Assembly: GCA_027625915.1 (NCBI GenBank)
Contig: JANTQA010000015.1
Coordinates: forward strand, 2,914,001-2,978,000
Length of the DNA: 64,000 bases
Direction: 5' to 3'
From: Anaeramoeba flamelloides
Lineage: Eukaryota; Metamonada; Anaeramoebidae
The translations under genes and the position numbers were made by a program. The stretch's first letter is position 1; each line of letters begins with the position of its first letter. The notes beneath the pieces were generated by a model that was not told where the DNA came from, did no database searches, and worked only from the letters and a program-made list of their open reading frames with translations. Positions 47,816 through 59,362 of this stretch are shown here, in pieces.

Positions 47816-48849
47816 TCTTTTTTTTTCATAATTAAGTTTTTTTATATGATAAGAGTGTTTCCAAAACTATAGGATATTTTTTTGAAGAGACAATAACTAA
47901 AAGTTGAATTTTATGAAAATTCGTTGTCACACCCATTTAAAAATTTTTACCCCAAAAAAACACCTAATTTTATCTACTAGAGACTTTTAAAAATGTTGGT
48001 ACTACGGATAACAATACATTCAACAGCCTCGGTATTTTTAAGAACTGGAATGTTGATTATATTATGAATGGACTCTATTAACACAGGGATGAAATGATAA
48101 TTAAAACATTAATTTTATCTAACTTGGAATTTTCAATTTTATTTTTTCATTCTAGTGTTATGAAAATCAAAGAAATTGTAAATACTAAAAAAACGGTAAA
48201 ATTTTATTGTTTCGAATAAATTCAAGTTGAATTGGTATAGTGTATTAATAAATCTATTGTAATTATTCAGTAGTAATTAAATGAATGTATACTGAATAAT
48301 TTTTGTTTTTGCTTCAAGCATAATTACATTATTAACCCCAAATTATTCAAGACCTTATTTCCTGTAGAAAATGGGATAAAAAATTTCAAAATTTTATTTC
48401 TGAAAATAGTGTTATCCAATTTGCAGAAATAATTCGGATTGGAAATATTCAATTAATTTGCTTAAATTGTCTATGAAATAATCGGTCTCCTTTTTGTGTT
48501 CTGATCTGTGTTTTTGTTTCTGTGATTTATCTTTACAAAAATAAATCAATTATAAGAAAACTTTGATTAAATAGTCGCACCCGTTAACCATATTTTCATC
48601 GATTAAGCAGATTTCCATTCATTAATGAGATTCGCATTAATAAAGTAATATAAATTGTTTTAAAAATTCAAAGAAAATTATATTTGGCATTTTACATTTT
48701 GCAATTTACATCTTACATGATTACATTTGATGTTTAATGGAGTGCGCATCAACATAAATATTCCAAATTATTGGAATTGTTTCAATTCCCAAGACACATT
48801 CGATGTGCCCGTGTATAATTTATCCGATTGATAATCGCGCGAAACATTT

Positions 48850-50754
48850 TTAATTTATTGAACAATACAAAACAGAGTTGCCAATTATTTCTTTGCCGTT
48901 TGTCGAAGGTAGCCAATAAGCATATCTCGACTTTTTTTGATCCATGCCGCCACTAATGGGCCACATGTTAAGGATTATTACGGGGCCATATTCCTTGCAT
49001 TTCTGTTTAATTGCGATCAAGGGTATACCATCGTTCCACTCTGCTATGCATTTACAACACAAATCTGATTCTTGCTTGTTAAGCTCTGTGTTGATTCGGT
49101 ATGATAACGAGCCACCGTTAAAGCGGTTCACGCCTTTCATGACTGGATGTTTGGGCTCGTGCACCATTCCTAGGTATCTTCGATCTTCTTTAATCAGTGT
49201 GCCTTTCTTTAATGGCAAGAAATTATTTGAAATGATCCCTCCGTGGAGCTCGGCTTGTTTGTATTTCCATGCATTCCCAATTAGCGCGCGGTAACTACAG
49301 ACAACCAACCCTCCTCCATCTTTTACATATTGTTCCAAAATGTCGCCAAGGACCTTTTGGTTTGCAAAGGGCTCAACAGAGCTAAACAAAAAGACTGAGT
49401 CGTACCTCCTTATCATCCGAAATATCGGAGTTCTTCGGTTGGCATTGAAAATCTCAATTTTGTCAATCCCAGACGTCTTCATCGATTTCATTACATCCTG
49501 GCAGTATTCCTTTTGCGGGTTTGTTGTAATTAACAAAACTTGTTTTTCATTTAAATGGCTCCGTTTTTTTTTACGATGGCTCACTGTTAAATCGACTTGT
49601 TGGTGATTTAAACCAATAAAGCGAAGTGAAAGTGGCCTTCTCTGAATATTTTTTTCAGGGTTGATTACACTTTCATTTTCCTTTTCCTTTTCCTTTTCCT
49701 TTTCCTTTTCCTTTACCAAAAATTTTTCTTTTTCTTTTTCTTTTTCTTTTTGTTGGTCTTTTTCTTTTTCTTGATCTTTTTTGAAGTCGGTTTTTTCCAA
49801 TTGATAAGTTTTTTGAGTTCCAAATTTGTTTTCTTTTCCTTTTCCTTTTCCTTTTTCATTTTCATTTTCATTTTTATTTTCATTTTGTATTTTTGTTTGC
49901 GAACCACTTTTAGACAAATTTTTCATTCTCAATTTTTTTTTTTCAAAGTCAATACTCTTAGTTTCTTTGTTGAACACACCAACTTCGAGTGTTTGGGTTG
50001 CTTTCTCAAGTTGGTTTCGTTTTGAGTCTGACAAAAATTCAAAATAATTTTTGGTTGTGTATTTTGGGAATGTTTTTAATTCGAGAAATTTGTTTGAATT
50101 CAAACAAGTACTTTTTGAAATTAAAGGTATCAAAACAGAAACATAATCGTTTACACTTTGCATCTTTGTCATCAGTTGGTTGCTCTTCATGTAATTGTAA
50201 CGATCGAATAATTGGCAAATGAGCTTGCCACGATCAACGTTTGTTGGTAGGTTTGACAAAATTGTTGTGAGCAGATATTCTGGAACCAAATTCAATGTGC
50301 TCGGATTCGAGATGATCTTGTTAAAATTGTTTAAAATAAACTTGATGACATGGGACAAAATGTCATTAAATTGATAGCGAATACAGGAATTTAAATAAAA
50401 GATGCAGTTCTCGTAGCTGAGCGAATCCAGGATCTTGTTTTGGCAAAGGTTTGTCAAGCCCTTGATTTGAAACTTATTGCTCGCCAGCAACAGCTCAAAA
50501 AGGTCAACCGAGCCTAGATCCCGTTCCCCTGTGTACACAAACATTTTTATCGTTTGAAAGACAGACAACTGAATGTCAGGGATCGTCACCTTTGAGATTT
50601 GGTTTGCTTCGTTGTACCAGTTCTCAGGGTAAAAGATTTGTTTGAAAAACGGCGAGAGATAAGAAAAGATCACTTTGTGGCCCCTAACTAATTCACGACC
50701 AGTGCCCAAGTAAAATTCAATGTTTGTCATACTCTGATCTTGGTACAAATCCAT
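48850..50754 (-). CDS. BTB-BACK protein fused to a ThuA/class-I glutamine-amidotransferase-like domain
   Basis: Single exon, 634 residues. Residues about 8-115 are a BTB/POZ domain (FYLGTGRELVRGHKVIFSYL, SPFFKQIF, VYTGERDLGSVDLFELLLAS) and 115-215 a BACK-like helical region. A low-complexity Lys/Glu/Asn stretch (about 285-362) is encoded largely by hexamer repeats. Residues about 403-634 form an alpha/beta domain: VLLITTNP, then YDSVFLFSSVEPF, LEQYVKDGGGLVVCSYRALI, LGMVHEPKHPVMKGVNRFNGG and GPVIILNMWPIS. The GGGLVVxxx strand-turn and HPVMKGV are typical of ThuA/GATase-like folds. C486 lies in the GGGLVVCSY turn; whether it is a nucleophile is unknown. BTB domains usually dimerise and often recruit Cullin-3, so a Cul3 adaptor role is possible but not shown. 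A BTB-only reading is safe; the C-terminal call is moderate. Confidence 0.82.
   Translation of the reverse strand: MDLYQDQSMTNIEFYLGTGRELVRGHKVIFSYLSPFFKQIFYPENWYNEANQISKVTIPDIQLSVFQTIKMFVYTGERDLGSVDLFELLLASNKFQIKGLTNLCQNKILDSLSYENCIFYLNSCIRYQFNDILSHVIKFILNNFNKIISNPSTLNLVPEYLLTTILSNLPTNVDRGKLICQLFDRYNYMKSNQLMTKMQSVNDYVSVLIPLISKSTCLNSNKFLELKTFPKYTTKNYFEFLSDSKRNQLEKATQTLEVGVFNKETKSIDFEKKKLRMKNLSKSGSQTKIQNENKNENENEKGKGKGKENKFGTQKTYQLEKTDFKKDQEKEKDQQKEKEKEKEKFLVKEKEKEKEKEKENESVINPEKNIQRRPLSLRFIGLNHQQVDLTVSHRKKKRSHLNEKQVLLITTNPQKEYCQDVMKSMKTSGIDKIEIFNANRRTPIFRMIRRYDSVFLFSSVEPFANQKVLGDILEQYVKDGGGLVVCSYRALIGNAWKYKQAELHGGIISNNFLPLKKGTLIKEDRRYLGMVHEPKHPVMKGVNRFNGGSLSYRINTELNKQESDLCCKCIAEWNDGIPLIAIKQKCKEYGPVIILNMWPISGGMDQKKSRYAYWLPSTNGKEIIGNSVLYCSIN
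49676..49860. repeat. TTTTCC/TTTTTC hexamer array inside the BTB gene
   Basis: Successive hexamers, TTTTCC, then TTTTTC, then TTTTCC again, encode the Lys-Glu and Lys-Gly runs of the BTB protein linker on the minus strand. The array is in frame, so unit gain or loss would only change linker length. Confidence 0.9.
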
Positions 50755-53700
50755 TACAACTAATCAATTTTTTGTAAAAATCCCTTCAAAAAAAGTAATG
50801 GAAATTTGAAATAAAAAAAATTAAAAAAATGTTCATCTTTTTCCAGAAAAAATTTTTTCTTTTATTAAAAATTGGTAAGCTGCTTAGAAATAGACCATGG
50901 TCAACGTTTAGGAAAATTTGTGCTCATTTTTCGCTCTCTTGATTTTTTTTTCCAAAGTTTTTTAGAAATGACTTTGGTTCACAATTGCTAACCCCCCCAC
51001 TCTTTCCATTTATTCACATTGTGAACACAGATTTTTTTTATCACTCAACTTTTGTCTTTATTTTAATCTTCAATTTAAGAGAACGTAACTACGGTGGTAA
51101 ACACATTTGTCAACATTTTTGTCCTTCAGATATCCTGTAAAAATCCCAAATTTATTCCAGATTTTTTATTTTTATATAAATATTTTTTTTTCGAAAATCT
51201 AAAAGTAATTTAATATTTTCACCAATCAAGATTTTTACATTGAAAGTTTACATAAAAAGAGATTAGAAACACCATAAAAATCTATTTTAGTTGAATATTT
51301 TGACAAAGAGTTTCACTTTAGAAAAGAAAGTCACTTTCTGATTTTAAATTGTGTGCTTCTTACACATAATAATTTTTGAAAGAAGTGAATTTGATTGGAC
51401 TGTAAGACTATTGTTAATAAATTTTGACAGTGAGGATTATTTTCTGTATTGTTCTGATCAGCAATTTTTCATTTACAATAATTTGGATTGCTTTCTCAAA
51501 AAACTTTTTTGTCACGATCAAGAAAATTGGGTGTTGCAAGTGTTTGCTATTTGACTTTTTACAACTAGAGAGGGTTGTTTTTTGAATATTTTAACTGATA
51601 AAGATAAGTACTTATCAGAAATTTTCCACTCTTTTTTAAAATATTAAATTTAGAAAAAACTGATTAAGGGTGAAAAGTCTCTTTGACAGATCCCTAAGCA
51701 GTCTGATTCAATAAACTTTTTGATTTTTAGATCAACATTCAAATATTTGTAAAAACTTGTTAGATAATCAAGATAATTTTTTTGTTTTCGATAATAATTT
51801 GAAAACCACTCCAAAATTCTCTCTCCTCAGATATAATTGACAAATTTCAAATTAGGAATTTCTTTTTTCGAAAGAAAAAACTGTTTCTTTTGAATTTTTT
51901 TATTTTTTGAAGAGGGTGTGTCAAAAGAAATTGTTCGGAAATAGAGTTGATTAAAGCAGATCCATAAACCAATTAAGATCTTGCCAAAATTTTCAAATCT
52001 GTGTTTTTTATATTAAAATTATTTGGATTGATCTGTTCACATAATTTTGCAACAGTAGGAAACCTTAAATTTAAGTTTTGTAGCTCTTTAATTGATCGTT
52101 GAAATTATTTGAAATAAATATTCCGCATATTGAATTTTCATGAGGATCAATGTTAAAAAATTACAATTGGAAGTGACGAATCACTCTTCTATATATTTTT
52201 TCTCAAAGGTAATGCTGTGATATTTATCAAAAGATAAAAGTAAACCCAAAAAAAAACCAATTTTATTACCTTTAGAGAAATGGGTTGTCATTTTCACATG
52301 AGTTCATTTTTCCAAATGAAATTTTCCAGTTAAAAGATCTGATCCTTTATGTTTGAATTTTTGTAATAGAAAAAAGAAAAAGTTGTTAAAATCTTTTTAT
52401 TTTTTAAATGAAATCTCACTTTTAGGAATGTTTGGGTGTTTAAATATACAAACAGCCTTGGAAGTTTTTTTTTCATTTTAATAATTTCATAAAAATAAAT
52501 CTAAATATTGAGATCTTGAAGAGACAAAAAAATTCATGATTTATTTTACTATTATTTTCCAAATAAAAAATGAAAATTTTTAGTGCATATCCAAAATATT
52601 TTTCAAGTTTATAAGTTAAAGCAAATCCAAAGATCTTGACAACATCGTTTAGAAATGATATTTTTAGACAATAAATTAAACTTTCCTTGTTCACTCGAAG
52701 ACAGAATTTTCACTCAGGTTATTTGGTTGTAGCTGTATCAATTAATATTCATTTTGGAAATTGAAATAAAAATTTTTATTTATTAATTGGAAAATAACAG
52801 TATTTATAAATAATTTTCTTGAAATTTGAATAATTAGGTAATCTTCTTTTTCAAATATCAAGAGTAAGAAAAATGAAAATTTTATATTAAAATCAGTTAT
52901 TTGATAATATCGATTCTATTTTTTTTTTATTAGAATTATTTTTTTGTATTAACTTATTTTTTGAAAATATTGATAAAAACTAATAATAATTGTTAATTAT
53001 ATTAACTCTTTTAATTTTTGTGTTATTAATAACTCACTAAAAAAAAGATGGTTTTCTGAATTATTAATTTAAAATAATCAAATTAAAAAAGTATTTCTTT
53101 AGATTTCAAGTAGAATTTTCCAAGGTTTTTTAAAAAGTATTAAGGGTGAATTTTTCACGCAATAGTGTGATTATTTTTCATTTTCAATTTTTTTTATGTT
53201 ATTATTAATCCACTCTAAGAATGAAAATTATATTATTAATAATTTTTAAAAATAATCAAACTGTCAATTATTTCTTTCAGTTTTAAGTTGAATTTTCTAG
53301 GTTTTAAAAAAGTAATCTGGGAAATTTTGAATTAAATTATTTGTGCATTTTTCATGTTTTTTATTCTATAAATAGAAGAAATTGATATAAACCGTTTTTT
53401 GAAAAGAATTAAATTATAAAAGTTTCAAGTTTAAAATTAATTATTGTAATTTTTTGAGATTAATTAGGCTTTTTAGACCGAATTATTCCAAAACCCACTG
53501 GCTTTTATTATCAAAACCCATTTTTGCACATTTCACGGAGGTTAACAATAAAATTTCTTATCTTATTCAACAAACAATATTTCTTTATGAAATAATTCAG
53601 AAATATATTGGGTTTTGAACATTTTCAAAAGTGAGAAAAATGGAAAAACTTTTCAAAACAATAAACAACAACAAAAAAAACAAATTTGTAATTTTTTAAA

Positions 53701-54877
53701 TGTTACTTTAAACAAAGTTTTATTCAAAGTATCCACCCCCCCAAAGGGAATTATTAAAAACAATGAATTATAATTTTAAACTAGTCTTCATTGGAAAAAA
53801 AAAAAAAAATTGAGATAAATTCTCTCGAGACAAACTAAATCATCTAAACATTGCAATAGTCCCTATTATCACTTTTATTCTACATTTGTTCAGAAATACC
53901 CAGAAACATTCAAATCTAATATCTCATATGAAAAGATTATTCTTAGCTTTTTATAGTTTAAATCTTGGCTCTGAATCCATTTGAATTGACATTGTAAAAA
54001 AAAACTCATTTTTTTTTTCTTTTTGTGATTAAGATAATACAAACATTAGTTACTTATTGTAATTTACAAAAATTTTTTTATATTGAACTTTGAAAAATTT
54101 TAAAAGTAAAAATAATAAAAAGACCAAAATCTCATAACTTTCATTTTTTTAATTCAAACTTTGAAAAAATTACCTGGGAAAAACTTTTTGGTCATTTCAC
54201 TTTTCATAAAAATCTTTTAGGGGTTGTGAGATATAAAATATCAGAAAAAAAAAAGATATAGTCTTCGAAAAAAACTTTCAATATTATTCTTGGAGTTAAA
54301 TTTATTCATAAAATACTTCTTATTTTACCCAAATTGAATTGAAAATTAGAAGATCAGAAAATATTGAAAACTTTGCCTAATAACCTCATGATTTCCCAAA
54401 ATCTTTCCCAGGTGGCTACAGTGCTCTCTTAAACTTTTCAGTATTCTAATCTCTTTCTTATCTGTAGACATTAAAAATTATTTACATTCTTTTTTTACAA
54501 ATAAAAAGTTTGAGTTTCAAAAAAAATACATAGCAACCTTATTTTTAGTGAATTTTTTTTGAGTTGTAATAATAATATTTAGTCTAGGTTTTGTCGTTAA
54601 TATATTGTATTTTTAAAAATCTTCTAGAAATTTTTGAAAAGGATAATTTCTATTGGGATCGTTAAGAATAATCTCTAACATAACTAACCATTTCCCAATT
54701 ATTTTCGAGTGGTTCACAACAAAAATACTTGGTTTTGAATGCATACATTTCTTATTAAAGAGACAACAGATATTACATATCTCTCAAATTTCTGGATAGC
54801 ACAATCGAAAGTAGTATTTGAAAATTATTTGATTAAAAAAGAAACAAGAAAAATTAATAATCAAAGGAAATGAATAT
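50755..54877. other. Intergenic region between the BTB and DHHC genes
   Basis: No gene supported. 50760-51150 is the BTB upstream region and has a C7 run near 50992. 51351-51554 (+) is a 67-codon open frame (MCFLHIIIFERSEFDWTVRL) that I do not recognise. 54283-54560 is a family H repeat. Repeated TTAAGTTGAATTTTC-like stretches occur near 53100 and 53280. The rest is A+T-rich. Confidence 0.5.
54283..54560 (+). repeat. Family H dispersed repeat, copy 2
   Basis: Same order of conserved blocks as 8890-9145: AAAATACTTCTTATTT, AGAAGATCAGAAAAT, CTTTGCCTAATAACC, GATTTCCCAAAATCTTTCC, TTCTAATCTCTTTCTTATC and AAATACATAGC. It ends about 320 bp from the DHHC stop codon. Confidence 0.6.
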
Positions 54878-55807
54878 TTATTTCATTTTTTTCTGTAATG
54901 ACATATTGGTATTACGATTTCTAAGTTGGGGTTTATATTTGTCTGGAAATAATATGTGTTTAAAACCTTCTTTGAGATTTTCTCTATAAAAATTTGGGTT
55001 TGGCTTATATTGTTGATCGATGCCAAGTGATTTGCGAAGCCTTTTAATTTCCAAAAATTTTTCAATATCGTATTTGTTCCTTTGGTATTTGTCAAAATCA
55101 TTTCCAGTCCGGTTTTGTAAGATTTGTCGGAAATTGCTATATAACAGCCAAGAATAGATGACTAATAAATAACTTGAAAGGAAAACCATAAAAATTGTCA
55201 GCGTAAAGGGGAACATTGCTTTAAAGATTAACAAAAAGCGATTTGCTGTGGTCGACTCAATGAGCGAATTTAAGAGTTTTGAAACTATTTGCTGTTTGGT
55301 CACTCTTTTTGTGAGCAAAAGGATGTGGAATAAAACACCATAAATATGAATCATCCCACCAGAGAGCAGAAATAACAAAAACCATCGATAATTCCGCAGC
55401 CCAATGGGTGCTTTTAAAAAGGTACAATAGTGATCGTATCTTGCAATACACTTGTTCAGATAGCGATCATGTTTTGACCTTGCAGGCTTTTGCATTTTGC
55501 ATGTTCTGCATTCTGTCGGGTAATATAGCTGATTGTCATATGGATAGCGCGAAATGTGATCCTCTACATTGTCCTTTGTAATAATCCCTGGATCTGTGTA
55601 CATACACAAAACGATGCTTAAGATCAAGCCAGTTAAAAGAATCGCGACGCAAAAGTCATGGAACAATGGGTGAACAAATTCACTTCGGATTTCAAAATAT
55701 GAATCATAAAAAAAAAATATTAAGCCAATAAGATGCCCAAAGATATTTATGAAAAGGTATAATGGGTTTCCTTCATTACAAAGAGATGATATAAATTTTT
55801 TGAACAT
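54878..55807 (-). CDS. DHHC-type palmitoyltransferase family protein (DHYC variant)
   Basis: Single exon, 309 residues, with four predicted membrane segments (about 16-35, 52-70, 142-165 and 192-223), the DPG motif at 72-74 and a cysteine-rich domain between segments 2 and 3. Members S-acylate cytoplasmic cysteines on Golgi, ER or plasma membranes. The catalytic motif is D125-H126-Y127-C128 in place of DHHC. Aligned to human DHHC20, the ligands of one zinc site remain (C100, C103, H113, C120), whereas all four of the other are replaced (D114, L117, Y127, P134). The TTxE motif after segment 4 is also degraded (RTGND). D125, H126 and C128 persist. DHYC occurs in active yeast Akr1, so activity is plausible; a pseudoenzyme is the alternative. 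The neighbouring ATG of a 74-codon minus-strand frame at 55776-56000 overlaps the start and is not considered a gene. Confidence 0.88.
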   Translation of the reverse strand: MFKKFISSLCNEGNPLYLFINIFGHLIGLIFFFYDSYFEIRSEFVHPLFHDFCVAILLTGLILSIVLCMYTDPGIITKDNVEDHISRYPYDNQLYYPTECRTCKMQKPARSKHDRYLNKCIARYDHYCTFLKAPIGLRNYRWFLLFLLSGGMIHIYGVLFHILLLTKRVTKQQIVSKLLNSLIESTTANRFLLIFKAMFPFTLTIFMVFLSSYLLVIYSWLLYSNFRQILQNRTGNDFDKYQRNKYDIEKFLEIKRLRKSLGIDQQYKPNPNFYRENLKEGFKHILFPDKYKPQLRNRNTNMSLQKKMK

Positions 55808-56036
55808 TTGCTAATGCTTTTTCTTTTCTTTGTGGTCGTTTGTATGTGCTGGGAGAACAAAAAAAAGAAAAAATGAAACCAATTTCACTTTCAGAAAATA
55901 CTTGGATTACAGTTTTAAATTGGAAACTATTGGTAGTCTGTTTCCTAATCGTTTTAAATTCGTTAAACCTACTTTCAAAATGGTTGATTGTATTGGACAT
56001 TTTATAGACAAACCTTAATTTATAAAAGTTAGTTAA

Positions 56037-56116
56037 GGTTGTAATCCCCGAAGACCAAAGGTTGTCTTGTATTTGGTTTGAACATTTTTATTTTGGTTCT
56101 TAGTTAATTCGCCTTT
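56037..56116 (+). mobile_element. Family A foldback, isolated left arm
   Basis: TTAA (56033-56036) followed by GGTTGTAATCCCCGAAGACC, then TTGTCTTGTATTTGG and TTGGTTCTTAGTTAATTCG, matching the left arm of 24844-25396. The right arm is absent. Confidence 0.55.
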
Positions 56117-56216
56117 GGCTTAAAATGAACTTTAATTTTTATTTACTATTGAGAGAAAAATGGTTGGACACCATTTTTAATTGGGAACATTACACTACAC
56201 TACAACACTACACTAC

Positions 56217-58306
56217 AAGGAAAATTTTTTCAAAAAAAAATCTCTAAATTTTGTATTTTTGAAATACACTCATATAATAAACATTATTATACATTACAAT
56301 TTTCAATGAGGTTTACAACTTTAATAGATATTAATAGGAATTGAAAAAAAAATGAAATTTTTCAGTAATATTTTTTTCATTTTTAATTGTAAAATTTTTG
56401 AATTTTTTAATTGACTTAGTAGAGAGATAATTTTCAAGTATTTTTTTAATGGTCTAAAAGGAAACATATTTTTCAATTTGAAAATAGCACAAAATATTTC
56501 AATCAAAAGATATTGCTCAATTAAATTGAAAATCTGATTTTTTATCTGTTTTTGGAATATTTTTTATCATTTTATTTTTTTCCCTGTTTGAGTTTTTATA
56601 TACGTTCCCAGTTTTTTTCTCAAAATTACTTTAACATTTATTCGTTTTTCAATCTTAATGTTCAATCAAAAATTAATTCATTTCAACTTTTTCCATTAAA
56701 AAAATACCCCAAAAATAGGTGTTTTTTTCAAAAGTCGGTATTTTTGAAAAGGGGGGTATTTGGATTTTCAAGAGTTTAAAAGCTATCCATTTTTTATTAC
56801 ATAAAATTATGATAACTTTGAAAAAATAATTTATAAAAGAAGTATAACTGAAACCAATATATAGTTTAGCCTAACTTTAATTTTTCGGTATTTAAATTTT
56901 CCCTTGTAGTGTACAAGGAAAATTTTTTCAAAAAAAAAATCTCTAAATTTTGTATTTTTGAAATACACTCATATAATAAACATTATTAAAAATAACAATT
57001 TTCAATGAGGTTTACAACTTTAATAGATATTAATAGGAATTGAAAAAAAAAATGAAATTTTTCAGTAATATTTTTTTCATTTTTAATTGTAAAATTTTTG
57101 AATTTTTTAATTGACTTAGCAGAAAGATAATTTTCAAGTATTTTTTTAATGGTCTAAAAGGAAACATATTTTTCAATTTGAAAATAGTACAAAATATTTC
57201 AATCAAAAGATATTGCTCAATTAAATTGAAAATCTGATTTTTTATCTGTTTTTGGAATATTTTTTATCATTTTATTTTTTTCCATGTTTGAGTTTTTATA
57301 TACGTTCCCAGTTTTTTTCTGCAAATTGCTTTAAAATTTATTCTTTTTTAAATCTTAATGTTCAATCAAAAATTAATTCATTTCAACTTTTTCCAATAAA
57401 AAAATACCCTGAAAATAGGTGTTTTTTTCAAAAGTCGGTATTTTTGAAAAGGGGGGTATTCAGATTTTCATGAGTTTAAAAGCTATCCTTTTTTTATTAC
57501 ATAAAATTATGATAACTTTGAAAAAATAATTTATAAAAGAAGTATAACTTAAATCCAATGTATACTTTTGGCTAACTTTAATTTTATGTATTTAAATTTT
57601 CCTTGTAGTGAAGGAAAATTTTTTCAAAAAAAAATCTCTAAATTTTGTATTTTTAAAATACACTCATATAATAAACATTATTATACATAACAATTTTCAA
57701 TGAGGTTTACAACTTTAATAGATATTAATAGGAATTGAAAAAAAAATGAAATTTTTCAGTAATATTTTTTTCATTTTTTAATTGTAAAATTTTTGAATTT
57801 TTTAATTGACTTAGTAGAGAGATAATTTTCAAGTATTTTTTAATGGTCTAAAAGGAAACATATTTTTCAATTTGAAAATAGCACAAAATATTCCAATCAA
57901 AAAGATATCGCTAAATTAAATTGAAAAACTGATTTTTTATCTGTTTTTGGAATATTTTTTTATCATTTTATTTTTTTTCCATGTTTGAGTTTTTATATAC
58001 GTTCCCAGTTTTTTTCTGCAAATTACTTTAACATTTATTCTTTTTAAATCTTAATGTTCAATCAAAAATTAATTCATTTCAACTTTTTCCAATATAAAAA
58101 TACCCTGAAAATAGGTGTTTTTTTCAAAAGTCGGTTTTTTTGAAAAGGGGGGTATTCAGATTTTCAAGAGTTTAAAAGATATCCTATTTTTATTACATAA
58201 AATTATGATAACTTTGAAAAAATAATTTATAAAAGAAGTATAACTTAAATCTAATGTATAGTTTTGGCTAACTTTAATTTTCGGTATTTAAATTTTCCTT
58301 GTAGTG
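56217..58306 (+). mobile_element. Family B element, three head-to-tail copies
   Basis: Units start at 56217, 56915 and 57611 (about 698, 696 and 696 bp) and are very similar to each other. Each starts AAGGAAAATTTTTTC and ends AAATTTTCCTTGTAGTG. The junctions are almost seamless: CCTTGTAGTGTACAAGG at 56903-56919 and CCTTGTAGTGAAGG at 57601-57614. The left flank has an ACACTAC repeat (56190-56216). The repeated ~75-codon open frames (56552, 57252) starting MEYFLSFYFFPCLSFYIRSQ are by-products of the repeat and not conserved in the third unit. A solitary copy is at 12115-12803. Confidence 0.88.
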
Positions 58307-58311
58307 TAGTA

Positions 58312-58600
58312 AAATTGAAAATCAAATCCTATTGATAACTAGATGTATTTTATATAAATCGAGGTTTAAATGTGTTATAAGTTCATTAATCTGTGGTGTG
58401 TGTAGAATACCCATTGGATGGTTGATAACTAAAGTAGATCATGCTATTTTAAAAAAAATCCAAGTTTTCGTAAAGTTTACTATGAATTCTGAAAATAGTA
58501 ATTTTTAAACTTGCTTTAGATTATAAGAGATAAGGTTTGTAAAAAAGTAGAATTACACTAATCATTATTCTGATAAGTAGATTATTGTTATTTTCTTTTC
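58312..58600 (+). repeat. Family E relic
   Basis: Degenerate copy missing the ends. It keeps ATCAAATCCTATTGATAA, AACTAAAGTAGATCATGCT, a GAATTCTGAAAATAGTAA stretch and ATCATTATTCTGATAAGTAG in family order. Confidence 0.5.
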
Positions 58601-58959
58601 GTTATTTCACAAACGAAAGAAATTAAAAATCATTTCCAGTAATGTTCCCAATTAAAATTGCTATCCAACTATTTTACCCTGTCCAAAATTTTCCTCTCAA
58701 TAGTTAATAGTGTTAAATTCAACCAAGACAAAATAAAATTTTGGTTCAATTTCCTGATTCTGAGAATCGTGATACACTCCTTTCAAAACATTTCATTCCA
58801 AATATCATTCAAAAATATGGTTATTTACCAATTTTTTTGTCTTTAAACCAATGTAAATTCATTAATAAAAACTGTGCAAAAAAATTAAAAAAAAAAGGAA
58901 AATGAAATAAAAAGTTTTAAATTTTTTGAAAAATTTTCTATCATAAAATTTTTCTTTTT

Positions 58960-59362
58960 TTTATCCAGAAATACAAGTTGGTACGTGCAAAACTATCTAA
59001 GTGGAAGATAAGATATAATAACAAATTCTAATTTTTTGGATTGTCACTTGATATTTTTATTTTTCATATACTCAATTTTTTAAAACAAATATAATTTTTT
59101 TAAAAGCTCTAAATAAAATATAACTTCAATTACAATTGATTTACAATCAAGAAATACATTTTTTTATTAAAAACCTTCTCAATCATTAACCGTAAATATA
59201 TTAATTTGGATTCTTGTAAAAAAAGAGAGAAAATCGATTTATTAATAAACATTAAAATTCATATAAAGTCCCAGATTGATTCCACAGAATCAAAATAACA
59301 ACTAAAAAGCATAACATAAAATAAATTTTTTTTTTTCCTTTTCTTCAGTGATTATAAACTTT
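58960..59362 (+). mobile_element. Family A foldback, diverged right half
   Basis: Follows the order of the central part and right arm of 24844-25396: AAAGCTCTAAATAAAATA, CCTTCTCAATCATTAACC, CCAGATTGATTCCACAGAA and TTCAGTGATTATAAAC followed by TTTAA. Old, with the left arm not recognisable. Confidence 0.5.

Larger units (their letters stand above)
41149..48849. other. Intergenic region between the WD40-BAR-SH3 and BTB genes
   Basis: 7.7 kb without a supported gene. It holds the upstream region of the WD40-BAR-SH3 gene, a family I repeat (41995-42440), a small hairpin (44038-44118), a family C MITE (44571-44770), a family E MITE (46174-46658) and the family J palindrome cluster (47075-47815). 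48480-48840, just past the BTB stop, is less A+T-rich, with short repeats of ACATTTTGCAATTTACATC type, and is probably its 3' UTR. About 42460-44030 and 44930-46150 hold nothing recognised. Confidence 0.55.

Noticed and set aside
51351-51554. 67-codon + strand frame MCFLHIIIFERSEFDW
   Set aside because: No family recognised, no flanking exon found, length within chance expectation for the region.
56552-57473. Two similar ~75-codon open frames beginning MEYFLSFYFFPC
   Set aside because: They lie at the same place in adjacent tandem repeat units, are Phe/Ser/Lys-rich as A/T-rich DNA gives, are broken in the third unit and in the solitary copy, and resemble no protein.
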